Source: CAZXMB01 sp964641715
GTDB lineage: Bacteria > Desulfobacterota > BSN033 > UBA1163
Assembly (NCBI GenBank): GCA_964641715.1
Contig: CAZXMB010000102.1
Location: forward strand, 1-11,120
Length of the DNA: 11,120 nt
Direction of reading: 5' to 3'
Shown here: piece by piece, positions 6,359-11,120 of the stretch
Position numbering within the stretch: position 1 is the stretch's first letter
How the letters are laid out: each line of letters opens with the position of its first letter
Translations under genes and position numbers: made by a program
Notes under the pieces: model-generated
Seen by the model: only the letters and a program-made list of their open reading frames with translations
What the model was told of the DNA's origin: nothing
The model's database searches: none

Positions 6359-7914
6359 TTCATTTGACTTCCCTTTAATCCGTTCGTAAAGACTTCCATC
6401 TCTCTACGATAAAGATAGGAAGTACCTAAAATAAGCATATAATCTATCTTTGTCGCCAACATGTCAAGTTCTGCATTGGACAGATTGGCCTGATAATCCA
6501 GGGTATTCAAAACTGTACTTTTTTCCCGGACCAGTTTCTCTATCTCATTTTCGAGATTCCGTTTCGAAAGGGCCACAATCCTCTCATTTAATTCCCCTTT
6601 TTTCCTCACCATTTCGAGGTCATTATATAATTCGTTAACGCTGTTTTCAATCAGGTTTCGGCGGTTGGATATCTGGATATGGGTCTGTTCAATCTGGCCT
6701 TTTACCTCCAGCCATTTGCTTTTTGCAGAGGTGTTGATGATTGGAAGGGAAAGGATCCCCTGTAAAATGACCCGGTAATTATCCGGGTTAATGTCACTGA
6801 TGGACTTCGATCTCCTATTGAAATCATAACCTTCCGCACCTAATTCCATGGATAGAGTCAGATCGGGTTTAAAATCATTTAGTGCCTTTTGCATATCTTT
6901 TTCATAGAGTTTCAAATCATTTTTATATTGAAGCAGCTCAAAATCATTATTTTCCGTTTTCATCTTCGTTTCTGAAAGAGGAGGTTCTTTATAATTTCGA
7001 ATCACCTCATCAGGAGTATTTAATAGAAAAATCTTCTTAATGGAGTCTCCTCTGGCTTCGTTATAGATTGAGAGCAGCAATTGATTCTGCCTTTGCCATC
7101 TTTTGAATTCCAGCTCGAGTATCTCTTTGTCTTGTATATGAAGCCAAGCCTCCATTTTATGGAGGTCTGTCATGGAAAGCCGGCGCATCTCCACCTTTTC
7201 CTTAACGATGTTGTAGATCTCTTCTGTATTCTTCCTAATCTCCCTGGCTAATCTTAATTCCTCCGTGGCACGATAGAGTAAAAAATAATCCCGGAAGACA
7301 TTGTACAGAATATTCGATTTCATATCTTCAAATTTCTGGAAGGCCAACTCCTTATTGATCTTGGCCTTATCGATATTCAAATTGGTCATGTTTTGTCCAA
7401 AGCCCTTCAGGAGAGGCTGTTCGTATTTTAAAAAGATGCTGGAGGTATATTCCTTTTCGTAGATCCTCGGGATATTGAAAATATAACTATCTCTATCGGT
7501 TGAGAAGTTAATAGAGGAAGTACCGCCCAGAGAATTCTTTTGGCTCAATGAGACCTGGTAACTATCGACGATACGCTTATGGTAATTATTAAGGGTTAAG
7601 GAATCCCAACCGTACCTTTCGGTTAAGCCCATCAGATTCAGGTTAGGGATATAGATGGCTTTTTCGAAATCCACCCTTCGGTCAGCGATCTCCTTGCCGA
7701 TATAATAATAGTTGATGATCTTATTCTCCTTTAAGGCTGTGGTGATGGCATCGGTTAGAGACAATGACAGGGTCTCCGAAATGGCAATGGCAGGCAATAT
7801 CGTAAGAAGAATCGGCCCCAAAATAAAGCAGAGGAGATTGGAAAGCTGATTGCCCATTGATCCTCCTTTCAGATTTAGACCTAATAACGTAAATATTTTT
7901 TTACTGTTGAGCAT
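6355..7914 (-). CDS. TolC-family outer-membrane efflux protein
   Basis: An outer-membrane channel that should complete the export conduit. From the ATG at 7914 it has 519 residues. A basic N-terminus and a hydrophobic signal segment (NLLCFILGPILLTILPAIAIS) are followed by the typical start of the mature protein, LSLSLTDAITTALKENK. Two long helical repeats then follow, as in the TolC (OEP) fold, with family-like parts such as YEQPLLKGFGQN and a C-terminal NLENEIEKL...NTLDYQANLSNAELD region. The open frame extends upstream to 7992, but that part looks non-coding. Two ATGs carry strong ribosome-binding sites: 7914 (AGGAGGT, 5 nt) and 7857 (GGAGG, 4 nt; 500 residues). I prefer 7914 because spacing is better and it supplies lysines before the hydrophobic segment. 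It is the first gene of the operon, and its stop overlaps the exporter start. Confidence 0.9.
   Translation of the reverse strand: MLNSKKIFTLLGLNLKGGSMGNQLSNLLCFILGPILLTILPAIAISETLSLSLTDAITTALKENKIINYYYIGKEIADRRVDFEKAIYIPNLNLMGLTERYGWDSLTLNNYHKRIVDSYQVSLSQKNSLGGTSSINFSTDRDSYIFNIPRIYEKEYTSSIFLKYEQPLLKGFGQNMTNLNIDKAKINKELAFQKFEDMKSNILYNVFRDYFLLYRATEELRLAREIRKNTEEIYNIVKEKVEMRRLSMTDLHKMEAWLHIQDKEILELEFKRWQRQNQLLLSIYNEARGDSIKKIFLLNTPDEVIRNYKEPPLSETKMKTENNDFELLQYKNDLKLYEKDMQKALNDFKPDLTLSMELGAEGYDFNRRSKSISDINPDNYRVILQGILSLPIINTSAKSKWLEVKGQIEQTHIQISNRRNLIENSVNELYNDLEMVRKKGELNERIVALSKRNLENEIEKLVREKSTVLNTLDYQANLSNAELDMLATKIDYMLILGTSYLYRREMEVFTNGLKGSQMK
7862..7866 (-). promoter_or_regulatory. Second, inner ribosome-binding site of the TolC-like gene
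   Basis: Minus-strand GGAGG (within AAAGGAGGA) lies 4 nt before an in-frame ATG at 7857, giving a 500-residue product whose signal segment has no basic residue ahead of it. It competes with the site at 7920-7926. Confidence 0.5.
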
Positions 7915-7919
7915 GGCTG

Positions 7920-7926
7920 ACCTCCT
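7920..7926 (-). promoter_or_regulatory. Preferred ribosome-binding site of the TolC-like gene
   Basis: Minus-strand AGGAGGT lies 5 nt before the ATG at 7914. The spacing is near optimal and the resulting N-terminus MLNSKKIF is basic, as expected for a signal peptide. Confidence 0.6.
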
Positions 7927-7981
7927 GACCGAATTGGACGACATTATTTTTATAAAATGGCCCCCAAAAGTCCAGAAAAAT

Positions 7982-7998
7982 ATTGGAATCATACCAAT
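7982..7998 (-). promoter_or_regulatory. Candidate operon promoter (extended -10) inside a 17-bp palindrome
   Basis: The minus strand shows TGG followed by TATGAT (7988-7993), an extended -10 element with five of six consensus bases. It lies about 75 nt before the ATG of the TolC-like gene. No good -35 box is visible at 16-18 nt. The element is embedded in ATTGGAATCATACCAAT, a 17-bp palindrome with one mismatched pair around a central C, as expected for a dimeric regulator. Chance is possible; there is no experimental support here. Confidence 0.35.
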
Positions 7999-8102
7999 TT
8001 TATGTCGGGAAGAAGGAACTTTTGAAAAGGAAGACGGTGGGCGGATCAGTTTTTCAAAATGGGGTTAAATATTCTGGTCATCTGAGGCCTTTGTGGCGGG
8101 TG

Positions 8103-8121
8103 AGGGGAAATGATATCCCCT
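8103..8121. other. Small hairpin just behind mnmG
   Basis: A 6-bp stem (AGGGGA/TCCCCT) with a 7-nt loop lies within 25 nt of the mnmG stop codon. On the minus strand no T-run follows, so it is not a convincing intrinsic terminator, and read-through from mnmG into the export operon cannot be excluded. Confidence 0.3.
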
Positions 8122-8124
8122 TTA

Positions 8125-10011
8125 TTAGAGATAACCCTGTCTCTTCAGGTTGACCATGAGGATGGAGATGGCCGCAGGGGTCACCCCGGAGATTCGGGAG
8201 GCCTGGCCTAAGGAGACGGGCCTGATTTTTGTGAGTTTCTCCAGCACCTCCGTGGAGAGTCCAATCACCGAACGAAAATCAAAACCTTCGGGGAGGCTTA
8301 CCTCTTCCAGCTTTTTAAACCGTTCGATCTGCTCTGACTGCCTTTTGATATAACCCTCGTACTTCACCTGAATCTCAACCTGTTCGCGCACTTCCTTCCC
8401 CAGGTTTTTAAGGCCCTGTTCCCATTGGAAGAGGTGCTCGAAATGGATTTCAGGCCTTTTCAAGATCTCTCTCAGGGAGGACTCCTTCTTCAATGGGGCG
8501 CTCCCCCATTGATGGAGGATTTTATTGTTCTCTTCAGCCGGGGTGATTTTCCTTTCAGAAATGGTTAAAAGGGTCTTTTCAATTACTGCCCTCTTCTTAA
8601 GAAAGGTTTGGTATTCCGGTTCTCTCACCAGTCCGATCTCATGCCCTTTTTCCCTCAACCTCAAATCCGCGTTGTCCTCCCTCAGATGGAGACGATATTC
8701 TGCCCGGGAGGTGAACATACGATAGGGTTCGGAAGTCCCTTTCGTCACCAGATCATCGATCAATACGCCGATATACGCATCGGAACGTTTCAGGATAACC
8801 GGATCCCTGTGCTGAATATACATGGAGGCATTGATACCAGCGATGAGCCCCTGAGCGGCTGCCTCTTCGTAACCGGAGGTTCCGTTGATCTGGCCGGCGT
8901 GGAAGAGCCCACGGATCCTTTTCGTTTCAAGGGAAGGTCGGAGTTCAGTAGGGTCAACAAAATCATATTCCACTGCATACCCCGGCCGGAGGATCTCCAC
9001 CTGTTCAAGCCCGTCAATGGATCTCAGCATCCGGACCTGGACGTCCAGAGGGAGGCTGGTTGATATTCCATTCGGATAGATCTCGTTTGTGTTTCTGCCA
9101 TCGGGTTCCAGGAAGATCTGGTGTCTTTTCTTATCTGCAAAACGGACCACCTTATCCTCGATTGAAGGGCAATATCTGGGGCCGATCCCCTTGATGATTC
9201 CGCAGTAAAGCGGGGAGCGATCAAGGCCGCTCTTAATAATTTCGTGGGTTACGGGATTCGTGTAGGTGATATAACAGGGCACCTGATCACACTCTATCTT
9301 CTCCGTGGAGAATGAGAAAGGAATGGGGGGTTCATCCCCATACTGGGGAGTGAGTTTCTTGAAATCGATCGTTCTGCCATCAAGCCTCGGAGTGGTCCCA
9401 GTTTTTAACCTTCCCATTCGAAAACCCAGTTGCTTCAGTGAATTTGATAAACCGATGGAAGGGGGATCGCCCATTCTTCCGGAGGGGAAATGGGTCAGGC
9501 CGATATGAATGAGACCGTTCATAAACGTTCCGGGAGCAAGGATGAGGGTTTGGGTTAGGATGGATTGATTTGAATCCGTTCTGACTCCGATGACCCGATC
9601 CCCCTCAGTGAGGATCTCTTCAACGGTCCCCTCCTGGACAGTGAGATTTGCCTGGGCACCCACGGTCCTGATCATTCGAAGTCGGTAAGCCTGGCGGTCG
9701 GCTTGAGCCCTGGAGGAGCGTACCGCAGGGCCCTTTCCCGTGTTGAGCTGACGGAACTGAATCCCTGTTTCATCCGTCGCCTTTGCCATCTCTCCGCCCA
9801 TGGCATCCATTTCTTTAACCAGATGCCCCTTTGCCAGGCCGCCGATAGCAGGGTTGCAGGACATATAACCGATCTGTTCGATCTTCTGGGTGATGAGAAG
9901 GGTAGGGTGGCCCATCCGGGCGCAGGCCAGGGAGGCCTCAATTCCGGCATGACCTCCACCAACCACGATCGCATCGTAATCTTTTTGAACCTGGATAGAG
10001 GATTCGCCCAT
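8125..10011 (-). CDS. mnmG: tRNA uridine-5-carboxymethylaminomethyl modification enzyme MnmG (GidA)
   Basis: With its partner MnmE, MnmG installs the (carboxymethyl)aminomethyl group at C5 of wobble uridine 34 of several tRNAs in the cytoplasm, using FAD, NADH and a folate one-carbon unit. The 628-residue length is standard. The N-terminus has the FAD dinucleotide-binding motif VVGGGHAGIEAS (16-27). Family signatures follow: SCNPAIGGLAKGHL with Cys52, GKGPAVRSSRAQADR (92-106) and RYCPSIEDK with the second conserved Cys281. The C-terminal helical domain (ending NLKRQGYL) that contacts tRNA and MnmE is complete. The ATG at 10011 has only a weak ribosome-binding site (AAGATAAAG) but fits the family N-terminus. 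The gene follows a repeat-rich spacer and precedes the export operon by about 210 nt. mnmE and rsmG, frequent neighbours elsewhere, are not in the window. Confidence 0.97.
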   Translation of the reverse strand: MGESSIQVQKDYDAIVVGGGHAGIEASLACARMGHPTLLITQKIEQIGYMSCNPAIGGLAKGHLVKEMDAMGGEMAKATDETGIQFRQLNTGKGPAVRSSRAQADRQAYRLRMIRTVGAQANLTVQEGTVEEILTEGDRVIGVRTDSNQSILTQTLILAPGTFMNGLIHIGLTHFPSGRMGDPPSIGLSNSLKQLGFRMGRLKTGTTPRLDGRTIDFKKLTPQYGDEPPIPFSFSTEKIECDQVPCYITYTNPVTHEIIKSGLDRSPLYCGIIKGIGPRYCPSIEDKVVRFADKKRHQIFLEPDGRNTNEIYPNGISTSLPLDVQVRMLRSIDGLEQVEILRPGYAVEYDFVDPTELRPSLETKRIRGLFHAGQINGTSGYEEAAAQGLIAGINASMYIQHRDPVILKRSDAYIGVLIDDLVTKGTSEPYRMFTSRAEYRLHLREDNADLRLREKGHEIGLVREPEYQTFLKKRAVIEKTLLTISERKITPAEENNKILHQWGSAPLKKESSLREILKRPEIHFEHLFQWEQGLKNLGKEVREQVEIQVKYEGYIKRQSEQIERFKKLEEVSLPEGFDFRSVIGLSTEVLEKLTKIRPVSLGQASRISGVTPAAISILMVNLKRQGYL

Positions 10012-10037
10012 ATGAGCTTTATCTTGCTGTCAGCACA

Positions 10038-10153
10038 CTGGAATATTGGAAGGTTGGAAGATTGGAATAATGGGTTTAGAGCCAAAGGAGGAAGTCATGT
10101 TTTAACCTTAACTTATCATCATTCCATTGTTCCACTATTCCATTATTCCAATG
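10038..10153. repeat. ATTCCA/TGGAAT repeat cluster with a 13-bp inverted repeat
   Basis: The spacer between the QueG-like gene and mnmG holds TGGAA-type units at 10039-10073 and ATTCCA-type units at 10121-10152. The inner arms ATTGGAATAATGG (10061-10073) and CCATTATTCCAAT (10140-10152) are exact reverse complements, 66 nt apart. Each arm is itself built of short degenerate repeats. It could be a miniature mobile or REP-like element, or the remnant of one. No target duplication or transposase is visible. Confidence 0.6.
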
Positions 10154-10155
10154 GA

Positions 10156-10833
10156 TTATCTCTGCCCTCGACAGGCTTTCACGCAGATGCCACAGATATG
10201 ATGGCTGAAATGGAGGGTTTTAGAAAAGGTCTTCAACTGTTCGTGACAACGGAGGTGATCGAAATCTTCCTGTCTTTCTGCGATGGCTCCCGCCGGGCAG
10301 ACCGAAAGGCAGGCCCGACAGGAACCGCAATTCATGGAAGAGGGCGAGTTCTTTTCGAGGGGCAGATTCGTGAGAATGGTGACCAGGCGAATCCTTGAAC
10401 CGAATTCTTGATTCACAAGGAGATTGTTTCGTCCCATCCAGCCCAACCCGGCAAGCCTGGCCACCTGTTTATGGGAGAGGTGGCCCTTCTGTCTCTTCCA
10501 GTCCACAATCTGAGAGGCCGGAATGGGTAAGGCCTGATATCGAAGCTTCTGAATGGCTGAGGTCACCTCCAAACCGATAGTGTCCAGGAGGATATTGACC
10601 CTCTGGTAATGATGGAAGTAAAGAGGGGTGGGTTGGTTTTCAATTTCTTCGAGGACTGCATCCGAGAGATGAAAAGCAATGGAAAGACCAAAGGGAAGTT
10701 GGTCGATTAAACGAGAGGGGAGAAGAACCTGGTCTCTCTCCAATTGATGAAGATCGGCCACCCCAAAGAGGGAAGCTCCCCACTGATCACAAAGGGCCTT
10801 AACCTTTTCAACATTCTCCTTCGGGTTTTTCAT
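10156..10833 (-). CDS. Short QueG-like protein with two [4Fe-4S] cluster motifs
   Basis: A 225-residue protein related to epoxyqueuosine reductase (QueG), the cobalamin-dependent iron-sulfur enzyme of the last step in queuosine synthesis. The middle carries the family-like GLGWMGRNNLLV followed by FGSRIRLVTILTNLPL (129-160). The C-terminal ferredoxin-like part has Cys169, 172, 175 and 179 (CGSCRACLSVCP) and Cys214, 217 and 221, with Cys196 as a further ligand, enough for two [4Fe-4S] clusters. True QueG proteins are about 350-380 residues; this one ends right after the second cluster motif and lacks the C-terminal helical repeats. It is therefore a short homologue of unknown substrate, not safely QueG. 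The ATG at 10833 has a poor ribosome-binding site (AGAAG). The frame is intact, so it looks like a real small family member and not a decayed gene. Confidence 0.8.
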   Translation of the reverse strand: MKNPKENVEKVKALCDQWGASLFGVADLHQLERDQVLLPSRLIDQLPFGLSIAFHLSDAVLEEIENQPTPLYFHHYQRVNILLDTIGLEVTSAIQKLRYQALPIPASQIVDWKRQKGHLSHKQVARLAGLGWMGRNNLLVNQEFGSRIRLVTILTNLPLEKNSPSSMNCGSCRACLSVCPAGAIAERQEDFDHLRCHEQLKTFSKTLHFSHHICGICVKACRGQR

Positions 10834-10873
10834 AGAATGAATTGTGACTTCTAATTGGATTTATTGCAAGAGG

Positions 10874-10928
10874 TCCCCACCCAAGTGGGGAATTTGAAAC
10901 CCGGGGGAACCCGCTCAGTCCCCCTTTT
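10874..10928. other. Two GC-rich hairpins upstream of the QueG-like gene
   Basis: Hairpin one has a 7-bp stem (TCCCCAC at 10874-10880, GTGGGGA at 10885-10891) with loop CCAA. Hairpin two pairs GGGGGA (10903-10908) with TCCCCC (10919-10924) and is followed by TTTT on the plus strand, so it resembles a weak plus-strand terminator. Both lie between divergent reading frames in otherwise AT-rich DNA. A leader structure or a repeat element are both possible; no known riboswitch is recognised. Confidence 0.4.
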
Positions 10929-10956
10929 GCGTGCCTTTGACTGGTAAAAGATTATA

Positions 10957-11120
10957 ATGGGAAGGAATTATTGGGGGAATATTAAATACGTTTGGTCAGT
11001 TCTTAAATACGATATCCAGAATTTCTTTGACAAAAGATTTCTTTCAACTATAATTTATAACGGTCCGGCTGAGATTTTTGAAGGTCTTATTGATATATTG
11101 AACCGTATCCTCTCATACCT
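10957..11120 (+). CDS. Possible 5' part of an unrecognised plus-strand protein
   Basis: An ATG at 10957, preceded in frame by a TAA 12 nt earlier, opens 54 codons without a stop up to the right window edge. The product starts MGRNYWGNIKYVWSV and continues with FFDKRFLSTIIYNGPAEIFEG. It is rich in aromatic and hydrophobic residues, has no clear signal peptide, and matches no family I know. The ribosome-binding site is weak (GGTAAAAG). A perfect promoter consensus lies inside the frame (11027-11054), which speaks against coding or points to an internal promoter. The length is too short to rule out a chance open frame. It would be divergent from the QueG-like gene. Confidence 0.35.
   Translation, partial: MGRNYWGNIKYVWSVLKYDIQNFFDKRFLSTIIYNGPAEIFEGLIDILNRILSY
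11027..11054 (+). promoter_or_regulatory. Consensus sigma70-type promoter reading out of the window
   Basis: TTGACA (11027-11032) and TATAAT (11049-11054) both match the consensus in all six bases, with a 16-nt spacer. Transcription would start near 11061 and run to the right, to a gene beyond the window. It lies within a possible open frame starting at 10957; if that frame is genuine the promoter may be fortuitous. Confidence 0.5.

Noticed and set aside
7862..7914. N-terminal segment MLNSKKIFTLLGLNLKGG of the TolC-like frame as a second double-glycine peptide
   Set aside because: The hydrophobic and acidic positions of a GG leader are absent, and the frame continues directly into a signal segment and the TolC domain; the two glycines come from the internal ribosome-binding site.
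7915..7992. Upstream extension of the TolC-like frame to an ATG at 7992
   Set aside because: The ATG lies in the predicted promoter palindrome, lacks a ribosome-binding site, and the extra residues do not resemble a signal peptide.
9703..10398. Plus-strand frame of 231 codons across the mnmG start and the repeat region
   Set aside because: It overlaps two recognised genes in antisense and translates the intergenic ATTCCA repeats; no family similarity.
10872..10905. Minus-strand stretch resembling the T-arm and 3' end of a tRNA (GGGTTTCAAATTCCC)
   Set aside because: The stem does not pair correctly, and no anticodon arm, D-arm or acceptor stem can be built from the flanks.
1..11120. CRISPR array, rRNA, complete tRNA, transposase or phage genes
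   Set aside because: No regularly spaced repeats, conserved RNA segments or mobile-element proteins were seen on either strand.

Overview
The window comes from a Gram-negative bacterium: it encodes a TolC-type outer-membrane channel, an HlyD-type adaptor and an ABC exporter. Moderate GC content, AT-rich intergenic DNA, ATTCCA-type intergenic repeats and the housekeeping neighbours fit a deltaproteobacterial (Desulfobacterota-like) or related uncultured lineage, but that is an impression and not a proven assignment. Every confident gene lies on the minus strand, so transcription runs from high to low coordinates.

Right part (about 8125-10833): a short QueG-like double [4Fe-4S] protein, then mnmG (gidA), the tRNA wobble-uridine modification enzyme. 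An intergenic spacer built of ATTCCA/TGGAAT repeats with a perfect 13-bp inverted repeat separates them. Beyond them, at the right edge, are two GC-rich hairpins and a possible plus-strand reading frame that leaves the window. A perfect-consensus sigma70-type promoter lies inside that frame, so one of the two calls is probably wrong.

Central part (about 665-7914): one tightly packed operon. The order is outer-membrane channel (TolC family), a 1040-residue exporter (two cyclic-nucleotide-binding domains, a C39 double-glycine peptidase, ABC membrane domain, ATPase), an HlyD-like adaptor, a SurA/parvulin-like protein and a shorter paralogue of it without the parvulin domain. The operon ends at a bidirectional hairpin terminator (607-642).

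Left part (1-606): directly behind that terminator is a strong promoter of its own (TTGACA, 16 nt, TATAAA with an extended -10). It drives a 61-residue peptide with a textbook double-glycine leader and a 35-residue core. A further gene with a CxxC motif starts at 163 and runs off the left edge.

The genes fit one working model. The peptide is made from its own promoter, and two SurA-like proteins without signal peptides may hold it in the cytoplasm. The C39 domain cuts after GG, and the ABC-HlyD-TolC conduit carries the core peptide out of the cell. Tandem cyclic-nucleotide domains may gate export. No known peptide-modifying enzyme and no obvious immunity gene is visible inside the window. The domain order of the exporter recalls cyanobacterial HetC, which suggests peptide signalling as an alternative to bacteriocin activity.
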